From positions 124,001 through 188,000 of the forward strand of contig JAEWUO010000028.1 of NCBI GenBank assembly GCA_023459335.1: a stretch of DNA of 64,000 nucleotides, given 5' to 3'. Both the position numbers and the translations under genes were made by a program. This stretch comes from Bacillota bacterium (GTDB taxonomy: Bacteria > Bacillota > Clostridia > Christensenellales > CAG-138). The notes below the pieces were generated by a model that saw only the letters and a program-made list of their open reading frames with translations, searched no databases and had not been told where the DNA came from. Of this stretch, positions 1 to 7,482 are shown piece after piece (within the stretch, counting starts at the first letter, position 1; the number at the start of each line of letters is the position of its first letter).

Positions 1-137
1 ACCGCCGCAAAATCCGTGGGGAAGACCTCCCCGTTTTTAATCAGCAGCCCGTCTTCCTGCATGCCGCGCAGATATAGAAGCGCGAGCATCTCACGGTACT
101 GCGCGTCGTCGAAGTCCGTATAAAACCGCCCGCACAT
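1..137 (-). CDS. SRAP/YedK (HMCES) family protein, N-terminal fragment
   Basis: Only the first 45 codons are visible; the gene runs off the left edge. The protein begins MCGRFY, the hallmark of the SOS-response-associated peptidase family, in which Cys2 forms a thiazolidine crosslink with abasic sites in single-stranded DNA after Met1 removal. The following residues (about 7-30) fit the first helix of the domain. A purine-rich GGGGGAGAGG ribosome binding site lies just upstream of the ATG at 137. It follows the DUF212 gene by 22 bases on the same strand, so the two may share a transcript. Family known to shield abasic sites at replication forks; role here inferred from the start motif only. 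Confidence 0.85.
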   Translation of the reverse strand, partial: MCGRFYTDFDDAQYREMLALLYLRGMQEDGLLIKNGEVFPTDFAA

Positions 138-159
138 AACGTCCTCTCCCCCCCGTCGT

Positions 160-612
160 TCAGCCGAGCCAGATTCCGATGCCAATGCCGATGATGGATC
201 CGATCAGCACCTGCAGCGGCGTATGGCCGATCAGTTCCTTGAGTTCCCATTCCGGCAGTTCGATGATTTTTCCTTCCTTGATCAGATGGTCGATGATGGC
301 GGTGATGGTCACCGCCTGCTTGCCCGCCTCCTGACGCACGCCTCGAGCGTCGTGCAGCACCACGGAGGCTAAAATAAACGAGACCGCAAACTCGAACGAC
401 GCGAGCCCGAACTGTTTGGCGGCCGCTGCCATCATGGCGCAGACCGTCGCCGCATGGCTGCTCGGCATCCCGCCGCTTCCGACGAGCCGCTCAAATTTGA
501 ATTCCTTATTGACGATGGTATACAGGATCGCCTTTGCGCCCTGCGCGACCGCCCAGCCGACCAGCGCCGCGATCAGTATTCTGTTGACCAGTAACCCCTT
601 TAAAAATTCCAT
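160..612 (-). CDS. Divergent PAP2 family membrane protein (DUF212/YuiD-like)
   Basis: A 150-residue hydrophobic protein starting MEFLKGLL at 612. Open reading continues upstream, but the family starts here and the extension is encoded by repeat DNA. Residues about 46-58 carry the GSGGMPSSHAA signature of the DUF212 group, related to the PAP2 acid phosphatase/lipid phosphatase fold. A second conserved block, VVLHDARGVRQEAGKQA, follows around residues 88-104. Three to four membrane segments are apparent, including a glycine/isoleucine-rich C-terminal one. The substrate is unknown for the family; a role in polyprenyl or lipid phosphate metabolism is inference. A TTGAAT-17-TACAAT promoter lies about 60 bases upstream. 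Confidence 0.88.
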   Translation of the reverse strand: MEFLKGLLVNRILIAALVGWAVAQGAKAILYTIVNKEFKFERLVGSGGMPSSHAATVCAMMAAAAKQFGLASFEFAVSFILASVVLHDARGVRQEAGKQAVTITAIIDHLIKEGKIIELPEWELKELIGHTPLQVLIGSIIGIGIGIWLG

Positions 613-672
613 GTGAATGCTTCTTCCATATTTCCGCTTTCCGCGCGGACGCGGCCGCGTTTTGCGTAGATT

Positions 673-701
673 ATTGTATCGCACGGCGCGCGGAAATTCA
701 A
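673..701 (-). promoter_or_regulatory. Sigma-A type promoter for the DUF212 gene
   Basis: On the minus strand TTGAAT (696-701) is separated by 17 bases from TACAAT (673-678). Transcription would start near 666, giving a leader of about 54 bases before the ATG at 612. Confidence 0.6.
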
Positions 702-734
702 TAATTACACATGCCGCCTGCCCCGCAGACAGTA

Positions 735-1006
735 AATCAAGGATTTCTGAACTCTTGCCCATCGATTTTTGACATTCGGTGCGCTCTTGCCATACGCTGG
801 ATCCGTGCAATCAAAATCAAGGATTTGTGAATTATTGCCCATCGATTCTTGACATTCGGTGCGCTCTTGCCGTACGCTAGTCCATCGATTTTTGACATTC
901 GGTTCGCTCTTGTCATACGCTGGATCCGTGCAATCAAAATCAAGGATTTGTGAATTATTGCCCATCGATTCTTGACATTCGGTGCGCTCTTGCCGTACGC
1001 TAGTCC
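735..1006. repeat. Tandem 123-bp repeat built from two shorter motifs
   Basis: Two head-to-tail copies at 761-883 and 884-1006 differ at only a few positions. Each copy holds two versions of a roughly 38-bp motif beginning ATCGATTYTTGACATTCGG (starts 761, 841, 884, 964), separated by an ATCAAGGATTTSTGAA motif (735, 815, 938). The array ends one base before the ATG of the phosphoesterase gene. Reverse-strand reading frames through it are open but repetitive, and are judged spurious. Unit length and lack of spacers rule out CRISPR. Each motif contains TTGACA, but no convincing -10 box follows it. Probably a dispersed genomic repeat family; function unknown. Confidence 0.9.
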
Positions 1007-1007
1007 A

Positions 1008-2291
1008 ATGAAGAAACGATTGTTTGGCTTTCTTGCGTTGATTTTTATTCTGAGCGCATGCCTGCTGCCCGCGGGCCAGCCCGCACTGGCTGAGGGAAAC
1101 GACGATTTCCGTCTCAGCTTTGGCAAAGACGGAAGGTTCACCGTGCTCGTCCTCTCCGACCTTCAAGACACCCAGTTCACGACCGAACTTGTCCTCAGCG
1201 GCGAAACGCAGGTGATCCGGGATTACCCGGTCGACCTGATCGTTCTGCTCGGGGACCAACTCGAGGGAGCCAGCCCCGTGCTGCGGCTTGGTGACGGTGC
1301 GAAAAACAGCGAAAAGACGCTGCGGACGCTGCTCGCCCCTATCGCGGAAAGCGGAATTCCGTTCGCGGTCGTATTCGGCAACCACGACTTCGAAGCGCCG
1401 CTCGGCATTCCTCAGCAGGTAGCGGTCTATGAAAGCTATGAAAACTGCGCCGGTGTTTCATTCGGCAAAAGCTCCACGAAAGACGGCTCTTTCCTGCTGC
1501 CAATCTATGTCAATAACAGCGATATCAAAGCGATGGCGCTGTATTTCTTCGATTCCGGTTCCTACATTTCCAACGGAGATTACGATACCGTCTCCGCGGC
1601 GCAGGTCGCCTGGTATAACGAGCAGAGCGCCGCGCTCAGAGCGGAAAACGGCAATCAGTCGCTTCCATCCGTCGCGTTCTGCCACATTCCGGTGCCGGAG
1701 GTTTATAAGCTTCTGACCGAGGTGCCAAAAGGCACGGAGGGCGCGCTGAAGGGCGTCGGCATAGGCGAGGGGAAATACTACCTGCCGGATGAAACAAAGA
1801 TTTTCACCGGTGAGATCAACGAAGCGCCCTGCCCGTCCAGCGAAAATCATGGCCTGTTCGATTCATTTCTCGCAAACGACGACGTATTCCTCCTCGTCAA
1901 CGGGCACGACCATATCAATTCGTTCATCGGCAGTGTGAGCGGCGTCGATATCGCCAACGCGCCCGGCAGCTCGTATACCAGTTACGGATCGGAGGATATC
2001 CGCGGCGCGCGGCTGTTCCGGTTCACCGAGTTCAACGTAAGGGACTATGAAACGCTCCATGCGCTCTACAGCGTCTATGACACGCCCGCAAGCTATGGTT
2101 TCCTGCGTTACTATTTCAGCACGACCACGGGCGTCTATAACGCCGTCAAGGTTGGCGTAAGCATCATCGTCGTCTTCGCGGCGCTCGTCGCCGCGATTAT
2201 CGTGGTCGCCGTTCGAGCCAAACGCCGGCGCGCCGTTCCGTCCGCACAACTGCCTGACAAACCGGATGACGTTCAACAGAAAAAAGAATAA
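1008..2291 (+). CDS. Calcineurin-like metallophosphoesterase, lipoprotein with C-terminal membrane anchor
   Basis: A 427-residue exported protein. The N-terminus MKKRLFGFLALIFILSAC ends in a lipobox (LSAC, Cys18). Metallophosphoesterase blocks follow in order: VLSDLQDTQ, LLGDQLEG, VVFGNHDFE and NGHDHIN, giving the metal-binding Asp, Asn and His set of the family. Residues about 383-405 form a hydrophobic segment followed by KRRR, so the protein may be held by both a lipid and a C-terminal helix. Substrate unknown; Dcr2-like phosphoesterases are the nearest group I recognise. The start is odd: the ATG directly abuts the 123-bp repeat and has no Shine-Dalgarno sequence. Confidence 0.88.
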   Translation: MKKRLFGFLALIFILSACLLPAGQPALAEGNDDFRLSFGKDGRFTVLVLSDLQDTQFTTELVLSGETQVIRDYPVDLIVLLGDQLEGASPVLRLGDGAKNSEKTLRTLLAPIAESGIPFAVVFGNHDFEAPLGIPQQVAVYESYENCAGVSFGKSSTKDGSFLLPIYVNNSDIKAMALYFFDSGSYISNGDYDTVSAAQVAWYNEQSAALRAENGNQSLPSVAFCHIPVPEVYKLLTEVPKGTEGALKGVGIGEGKYYLPDETKIFTGEINEAPCPSSENHGLFDSFLANDDVFLLVNGHDHINSFIGSVSGVDIANAPGSSYTSYGSEDIRGARLFRFTEFNVRDYETLHALYSVYDTPASYGFLRYYFSTTTGVYNAVKVGVSIIVVFAALVAAIIVVAVRAKRRRAVPSAQLPDKPDDVQQKKE

Positions 2292-2310
2292 ACCGCACCA
2301 TCGCGCATAC

Positions 2311-2340
2311 AAAAAATCCGCCTTCCGGCGGATTTTTTAT
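2311..2340. terminator. Bidirectional terminator between phosphoesterase and rnfB
   Basis: AAAAATCCGCC, a four-base loop and GGCGGATTTTT form a perfect hairpin with A-rich and T-rich flanks, so it can serve both converging genes. Confidence 0.9.
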
Positions 2341-2349
2341 TACGCGTTT

Positions 2350-3216
2350 TTATTTGATTTCTAAGTTGATCAACTCCGCCTGCGCTGTGGCGGCCGCTTC
2401 ATCTTCGGGATCGGATTCGTAAAAGTTCACGATGCAGTGCATCGGGCAGACGGGAATGCAGGCGCCGCAGCGGGTGCATGTCGTTTCGTCGATGATCGCC
2501 ACGCCGTTGATCACATGGATGGAATCCGACGGGCAGGCTTTTTCGCATCGCTTGCAGCCAACGCAAGCGGTCTTGCACTGAAGCCGCGCGATGCGGCCGA
2601 TGGCTTCGTTTCGGCACATGACGACGACGGTCTGATCCCGCGGCAGCATCTTGATGATGTTTCTCGGGCATGCGGATGCGCACATGGCGCAGCCCGTACA
2701 CGCGTCCTCATTGACCACCGCAACGCCGTCGATCAGATCGATCGCGTCAAACGCGCAGTGCTCAACGCAGTCCCCGAGTCCTACGCAGCCGAATTCGCAG
2801 GCGTTCGGTCCGCCGGCGATTCCGCTCGCCGCGCGGCAGGAACTCACTCCACTGTACTCGTAACGCGGCGAGACATTTTCACAGGTACCCTGACAGCGTA
2901 CCCTTGCTACCAGCGGCTCCTGCGCCTCCGAATCCAACCCCATGATCGCGTTGATCGCCTTGACGGTTTTCGACCCGCCCGGGGTGCAGGCGTTCGCCGG
3001 CGCGTCTCCGCGCACGACCGCCTCGGCGTATGCGTCGCAGCCCGCGTAACCGCACGCGCCGCAGTTGGCGCCCGCCACCGCCGCGCGGACCGCGCTCACG
3101 CGCTCGTCCACTTCGACGGAGAATTTCTTATCCGCAAGACCCAAAGCAAGCCCGAAGAGAATCCCCAGACCGCCGAGCGCGAGAATTGCGTAGAGAACCG
3201 GTAAATACTGCTGCAT
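2350..3216 (-). CDS. rnfB: Rnf complex ferredoxin subunit RnfB
   Basis: A 288-residue iron-sulfur protein, last gene of rnfCDGEAB. An N-terminal membrane helix (about 5-27) is followed by the Fe-S domain with CGACGYAGC near residue 52, then CVGLGDC, CTGCAMCASACP, CVGCKRCEKACP and CTRCGACIPVCP clusters. It is the expected electron entry point from reduced ferredoxin to the membrane-bound Rnf ferredoxin:NAD+ oxidoreductase, which pumps Na+ or H+. The length is normal for clostridial RnfB. The ATG touches the rnfA stop codon, so translation is probably coupled. Transcription ends at the hairpin at 2311-2340. Confidence 0.96.
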   Translation of the reverse strand: MQQYLPVLYAILALGGLGILFGLALGLADKKFSVEVDERVSAVRAAVAGANCGACGYAGCDAYAEAVVRGDAPANACTPGGSKTVKAINAIMGLDSEAQEPLVARVRCQGTCENVSPRYEYSGVSSCRAASGIAGGPNACEFGCVGLGDCVEHCAFDAIDLIDGVAVVNEDACTGCAMCASACPRNIIKMLPRDQTVVVMCRNEAIGRIARLQCKTACVGCKRCEKACPSDSIHVINGVAIIDETTCTRCGACIPVCPMHCIVNFYESDPEDEAAATAQAELINLEIK

Positions 3217-3813
3217 TTACGCCACCCCCGCAAACATATTGGAGAATCCCAGGAACGCGATGCTCATGAGCCCGGCGATGACCAGCGAAATCGGGAATCC
3301 CTTCAGAGGTGCCGCGATATTCGCCGTCTCCAGCCGCTCGCGCACGCCCGCCATAAGCACGATGGCGACGAGAAAGCCCAGCGCGCCGAACGTGCCGTTG
3401 AGCACCGAGTAGAGCAGGTCATACCCCTGTGTGATGTTAAGGATGGTGACGCCCAGCACGGCGCAGTTCGTCGTGATCAGCGGCAGGTAAATGCCCAGCG
3501 CGGCGTACAGCGAAGGCGCGGACTTTTTCAGGAACATCTCCACCACCTGCACCAGCGAAGCGATGACGAGGATGAACGCGATGGTGTTCAGATACGCGAG
3601 GTTGAGCGGAATCAGGATGTAGTAGTACACGAAGTACGTAAACAGGCTCGCCAGCGCCATGACGAACGTGACCGCGAGCCCCATGCCGAACGCCGTCTCC
3701 ACCTTATTGGAGACGCCGAGGAACGGACAGCACCCCAGGAATCGCGAAAAGATATAGTTGTTCGTCAGCACGCAGCTGAACATGAACAGGAGGATTTTTA
3801 CGATCGGGTTCAT
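3217..3813 (-). CDS. rnfA: Rnf complex membrane subunit RnfA
   Basis: A 198-residue integral membrane protein with about six hydrophobic segments and the conserved motif NNYIFSRFLGCCPFLGVS near the N-terminus. Its Cys pair is known in the family to help bind the membrane-embedded Fe-S cluster shared with RnfE. RnfA and RnfE are inverted-topology paralogues forming the transport core. The ATG at 3813 is preceded by GGAGG inside the end of rnfE, and the genes overlap by 4 bases. Confidence 0.96.
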   Translation of the reverse strand: MNPIVKILLFMFSCVLTNNYIFSRFLGCCPFLGVSNKVETAFGMGLAVTFVMALASLFTYFVYYYILIPLNLAYLNTIAFILVIASLVQVVEMFLKKSAPSLYAALGIYLPLITTNCAVLGVTILNITQGYDLLYSVLNGTFGALGFLVAIVLMAGVRERLETANIAAPLKGFPISLVIAGLMSIAFLGFSNMFAGVA

Positions 3814-4439
3814 TCGCTTTTCGCCTCCTTCCGCTTAGCGGGTTTCATGCTGATCGCGTTGAACAGCGCGAGCAGCAGGCCGAATACGATAAATCCGCCC
3901 GCGGGCAGGATCAACAGCAGCATCGGCTGGTAGTTCGCTCCGAATACCTGCTGGCCGAAGATCGTTCCGTTGCCGAGGATTTCGCGAATGCTGCCGATCA
4001 GCGTGAGCGCGACGGTAAAGCCGATGCCCATGCCGATGCCGTCCACCGCGCTGTGCAGCACGGGGTTTTTACTCGCGAACGCCTCCGCTCGCGCGAGGAT
4101 GATGCAGTTAACCACGATCAGCGGCAGGAAGATGCCGAGGCTCTGGTAAAGTGCGGGCAGAAACGCGTTCATAAACATCTGCACCATAGTGACGAACGTG
4201 CAGATAACGATGATGAACGACGGAATGCGGATCTTGTCCGGAATGAAGTGCCTTAGCATCGAGATGACGATGTTGGAGCCGATGAGCACGAACGTCGCCG
4301 CCGCGCCCATGCCGATTCCGTTCGTCGCGTTGGTGGTCACCGCCATCGTGGGGCAGGTGCCGAGCACGAGCCGGAACGTGGGGTTCTCCGTAATCAGGCC
4401 GTTGAAAAATACACTTCTGAGCGTCGATTTCTGTTCCAT
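3810..4439 (-). CDS. rnfE: Rnf complex membrane subunit RnfE
   Basis: A 209-residue membrane protein homologous to RnfA. It has the typical FFNGLITENPTFRLVLGTCP block near residue 12 and six predicted helices. The shared Cys in LGTCP is a family cluster ligand. It forms the membrane core with RnfA and RnfD. The ATG at 4439 has an upstream GGAGGG, four bases after the end of rnfG. Confidence 0.96.
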   Translation of the reverse strand: MEQKSTLRSVFFNGLITENPTFRLVLGTCPTMAVTTNATNGIGMGAAATFVLIGSNIVISMLRHFIPDKIRIPSFIIVICTFVTMVQMFMNAFLPALYQSLGIFLPLIVVNCIILARAEAFASKNPVLHSAVDGIGMGIGFTVALTLIGSIREILGNGTIFGQQVFGANYQPMLLLILPAGGFIVFGLLLALFNAISMKPAKRKEAKSE

Positions 4440-4443
4440 ACCG

Positions 4444-4995
4444 TTATCCCTCCGTCGGCGGCGTCAGCCCGCCCAGCGCAACTACCGCGCCGTCGACCGC
4501 TTTGGTCACCGCGCGGGAAGTGATCGTTGCCGAAGTGATGGCGTCGATCTCGCCGCCGTCTTTTTTCAGCGCGACAGGTGAAGATTTCCCGATGAACTGC
4601 GCGCTGAACCAAGGCTCTTTCGAACGCGCGCCGAGTCCCGCCGTCTCCGAAAAACTCGAACCGCCGACCGAAACCCCGGTCACCGCGCCGTTCAGGTCGA
4701 CGCCGACGGTGATTTCGATCTCACCACCATACCCTTTTGTGACAATGGTTCCGGTTTTACCGGTCAGTTTTCCGTTCGCGTCGTAACCAGCGAACGCATC
4801 CTTCAGCTCTTTCGGAGCCGTTACCGCCGTAAATTTCTCCGCCGCGGGCAATACGGCTCTGCGCGCCGCGTCAGCAGCTTCTTCCTGCTGCTGCGCGATC
4901 GCGGAGGAGGTCGCCATATTGGTCAGCCCGAGCGCGAGGCCCGCCACGGATGCGATCAGGAACAGCTTCAATCCGAGAATCAATACTCTACGCAC
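4444..4995 (-). CDS. rnfG: Rnf complex FMN-binding subunit RnfG
   Basis: A 183-residue protein with one N-terminal membrane helix (about 5-27) and an extracytoplasmic FMN-binding domain. The covalent flavinylation site is in TSATIT near residue 157; the usual SGAT is here TSAT. The start is GTG at 4995, supported by GGGAGGTG nine bases upstream and by an 8-base overlap with rnfD. It passes electrons between the RnfD flavin and the membrane clusters. Confidence 0.95.
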   Translation of the reverse strand: MRRVLILGLKLFLIASVAGLALGLTNMATSSAIAQQQEEAADAARRAVLPAAEKFTAVTAPKELKDAFAGYDANGKLTGKTGTIVTKGYGGEIEITVGVDLNGAVTGVSVGGSSFSETAGLGARSKEPWFSAQFIGKSSPVALKKDGGEIDAITSATITSRAVTKAVDGAVVALGGLTPPTEG

Positions 4996-5956
4996 GGACC
5001 TTCACCTCCCCGTAGATTTTTCCGCGCGACATGCGGTCGATCAGTGGCGTAAGGATATTCATGATCAGTATCGCGTAAGTCGTACCCTCCGGATATCCGC
5101 CGTATGCGCGGATGAGCGCGATCATAAGGCCCGCGCCCGCGGCGTAGATCATCTGTCCCGTATGCGTCATGGGGCAGGTGACGTAATCCGTCGCCATAAA
5201 CACCGCCCCGAACAGCACGCTGCCCATGAGCACGCCCTGGAGCGGGTCGCCGCCGAAGAGCCACGTAAAGAGCATAAACGAACCGACCATCATGACCGGA
5301 ATGTGCCAGGTGATCGTCTTTCGAACCAGTAAATAACCAAGCCCGATCAGAATGGCGAGCTTGCTGACCTCGCCGATACAGCCAGGGATCCGGCCGATGA
5401 ACATATCCAATAACGAGGGAGGCACAAACGGTGCCGCGGTCGCGCTGGAAACCGCTTCGACCGACTGCGAGAAAATCGCCAGCGGCGTCGCGCTGGACAC
5501 CGCGTCGAACGGGCCGACGTAAGCGCCGCCGCTCATGAGCGCAGGCCAGCTTGCCAGCAAAACCGCGCGGGCCGAAATCGCGGGATTGACGAAATTATCG
5601 CCGACGCCGCCGAAGAGCTGTTTGACTAAAAGGATCGCAACCGCGCTTCCGACGATCAGCATCCACCACGGCGCGGTCGAGGGCATGTTCATCGCGAGGA
5701 TGATGCCGGTAACCACGGCGGAAAAATCATTGATTGTGATCGGCTTTTTAAAAACGACTTCCCAGAGGAATTCGAACCCGACGCATGCGACGACGCAGAT
5801 GATCGTCACCCTCGCCGCGTTCCATCCGAAAAACCAGATGCCTGCCGCGACGGTTGGCATCAGAGCGGCTACAACGTCCAGCATCAGCACGGCGGTCGTA
5901 TCCTTTGAGAAAATATGCGGCGCGGGAGAGGCGGAAAAACGTTTTTTCACTTCCAT
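4988..5956 (-). CDS. rnfD: Rnf complex flavoprotein subunit RnfD
   Basis: A 322-residue membrane protein with eight to nine hydrophobic segments. The FMN attachment threonine lies in DAVSSATPL near residue 157. The ATG at 5956 (MEVKKRF) is chosen because GGAGG lies eight bases upstream; an in-frame GTG at 5965 overlaps that site and is unlikely. RnfD holds covalent FMN in the membrane and is implicated in coupling electron flow to ion transport. Confidence 0.95.
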   Translation of the reverse strand: MEVKKRFSASPAPHIFSKDTTAVLMLDVVAALMPTVAAGIWFFGWNAARVTIICVVACVGFEFLWEVVFKKPITINDFSAVVTGIILAMNMPSTAPWWMLIVGSAVAILLVKQLFGGVGDNFVNPAISARAVLLASWPALMSGGAYVGPFDAVSSATPLAIFSQSVEAVSSATAAPFVPPSLLDMFIGRIPGCIGEVSKLAILIGLGYLLVRKTITWHIPVMMVGSFMLFTWLFGGDPLQGVLMGSVLFGAVFMATDYVTCPMTHTGQMIYAAGAGLMIALIRAYGGYPEGTTYAILIMNILTPLIDRMSRGKIYGEVKVRA

Positions 5957-5961
5957 ATCGG

Positions 5962-7278
5962 TCACCTCCTCGCCTTTGCGGCAAGTTCTTCCCTCGCGGC
6001 CTTATAGCTGGAGGTCAGATACCGCCGCGCCGGGCAGATATAGGAACACGCGCCGCAGAGGACACAGTCGAGCAGTCCGTGCTTTTTTGCGCTTTCAGCG
6101 TCGTGCTTGTCGAGATCCGCGCGCATCAGATACGGATGCAGGCCGACCGGGCAGACGGAGACGCAGCGCGCGCAGCGGATGCAGGCGGATTCCGCAACGG
6201 TTTTCGCCTGTTTTTCATCGAAGATCACGATGCCGTTTGTCGCTTTCGTCGCGGTCGCTTCGAGATCCGCGGCGCAGAGGCCGGTCATGGGCCCGCCCGC
6301 GAAAACCTTCGCCGCGCCTTCGAGCAAACCGCCGCAGGCTTCGATCGCATCCGCATACCGCGTGCCGACACGCAGGCGGAGGTTGCCCGGCTCCTTGACG
6401 CAGCCGGTGACGGTCGTAATCCGTTCCACGAGCGGTTTACCGAGCGCTACCGCGTCGAATATGGCGGCGGCGGTGCTGACGTTGAACACGAGCGCGCCGG
6501 CGTCCACCGGCAGTTTGCCGCGCGGCACTTCCCTGCCTGTGACCACGGAGATCAGCTGCTTTTCGGAACCCTGCGGGTATTTCGTTTTCAGAGGCAATAT
6601 TCGGATCTCGGATTCGCCGGATACGGCGTTTTGCATGGATAGAATAGCGTCCGGTTTGTTTTTTTCTATGGCGATCACACCGCGCGCCACGCCCGTTGCA
6701 CGGAGGATCAGCTTCAGCCCCGCGACGATCTTCTCCGGGCTTTCCAGCATAAGCCGGTGATCGGCCGTCAGATACGGTTCGCACTCCGCGCCGTTTAATA
6801 TCACCGTATCGGCTTTTTTACCCTCTGGAATTGAAAGCTTGATGTGCGTTGGAAACGCTGCGCCGCCCATACCGCAGATCCCCGCACTCTTGACGGCGGC
6901 GATGATCTCCGCGGGAGTCGCGCGCTCGGCGCCAACCGGATTGAGTTCCACCCATTCGTCCTGGCGGTCGTTCTGAATCCCGATGCAAACCTCCGGCCTG
7001 CTTCGGAGCATCTGCCGTTCTTCGACAAACAGCACCTCGCCGGATACGCTCGCGTGCACCGGCAGCCCCAGCCCGCCGACCGGATTTGCGATAACCTCCC
7101 CTACCCTGACGCGCTGCCCCTTTGTTACGCACGGATCGCTCGGCGCGCCGAGGTGCATCCCAACAGGGATCACGACGACGTCCGGCGAAATCGCGGCAAC
7201 AGGGCAGGTTTTCGTCAGCGGTTTCCCTTCGCCGATATGGCGAAGCGGATGAACGCCGCCCCGAAACGATTTGTTCAA
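5962..7278 (-). CDS. rnfC: Rnf complex NADH-binding subunit RnfC
   Basis: A 438-residue peripheral subunit, first gene of the operon. It begins SFRGGVHP as is typical, has an NuoF-like nucleotide/FMN-binding middle (GMGGAAFPTH, NGAECEPYLTADH), and two 4Fe-4S motifs at C366/369/372/376 and C405/408/411/415. It is the site where NAD+ is reduced by electrons from RnfB. The start codon is TTG at 7278, six bases after AGGTGG. A promoter about 65 bases upstream drives the operon. In this window Rnf would re-oxidise ferredoxin made by the indolepyruvate oxidoreductase at 51-54 kb (inference). Confidence 0.96.
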   Translation of the reverse strand: MNKSFRGGVHPLRHIGEGKPLTKTCPVAAISPDVVVIPVGMHLGAPSDPCVTKGQRVRVGEVIANPVGGLGLPVHASVSGEVLFVEERQMLRSRPEVCIGIQNDRQDEWVELNPVGAERATPAEIIAAVKSAGICGMGGAAFPTHIKLSIPEGKKADTVILNGAECEPYLTADHRLMLESPEKIVAGLKLILRATGVARGVIAIEKNKPDAILSMQNAVSGESEIRILPLKTKYPQGSEKQLISVVTGREVPRGKLPVDAGALVFNVSTAAAIFDAVALGKPLVERITTVTGCVKEPGNLRLRVGTRYADAIEACGGLLEGAAKVFAGGPMTGLCAADLEATATKATNGIVIFDEKQAKTVAESACIRCARCVSVCPVGLHPYLMRADLDKHDAESAKKHGLLDCVLCGACSYICPARRYLTSSYKAAREELAAKARR

Positions 7279-7343
7279 TCCAATCCACCTGCCTTACAAA
7301 TTTCACGCGCAGCACAAAATGCGCTACGCGCTGACCATCCATC

Positions 7344-7372
7344 AGTATACGCGACAAAATCAGAATTGTACA
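7344..7372 (-). promoter_or_regulatory. Promoter of the rnf operon
   Basis: Minus strand TGTACA (7367-7372), 17-base spacer, TATACT (7344-7349). It gives a leader of about 60 bases before the TTG start of rnfC. Confidence 0.55.
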
Positions 7373-7446
7373 GATTGATAGCCCAAAAAACCGGGAGTAT
7401 TGCGAGAAAACCAAATATTTTCTACATGCCGATCCCGCCCGTCGAA

Positions 7447-7475
7447 GAAAAAAACCGCCGGTTCGGCGGTTTTTG
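7447..7475 (-). terminator. Terminator after the amidase-like gene
   Basis: AAAAACCGCC, four-base loop, GGCGGTTTTT just downstream of the minus-strand stop at 7483; it also insulates the rnf promoter. Confidence 0.88.
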
Positions 7476-7482
7476 AAATCGG

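Noticed and set aside
735..1006. Repeats considered as a CRISPR array
   Set aside because: Units are 123 bp, contiguous and nearly identical, with no unique spacers and no cas genes nearby.
705..1385. Minus-strand open frames through the repeat array, up to 226 residues
   Set aside because: Their repetitive sequence comes from the tandem 123-bp units and they run antisense into a clear phosphoesterase gene.
2437..3204. 255-residue plus-strand frame opposite rnfB
   Set aside because: Antisense shadow of an unmistakable iron-sulfur protein; rich in Arg/Ala/His as expected for the reverse frame of GC-rich DNA.
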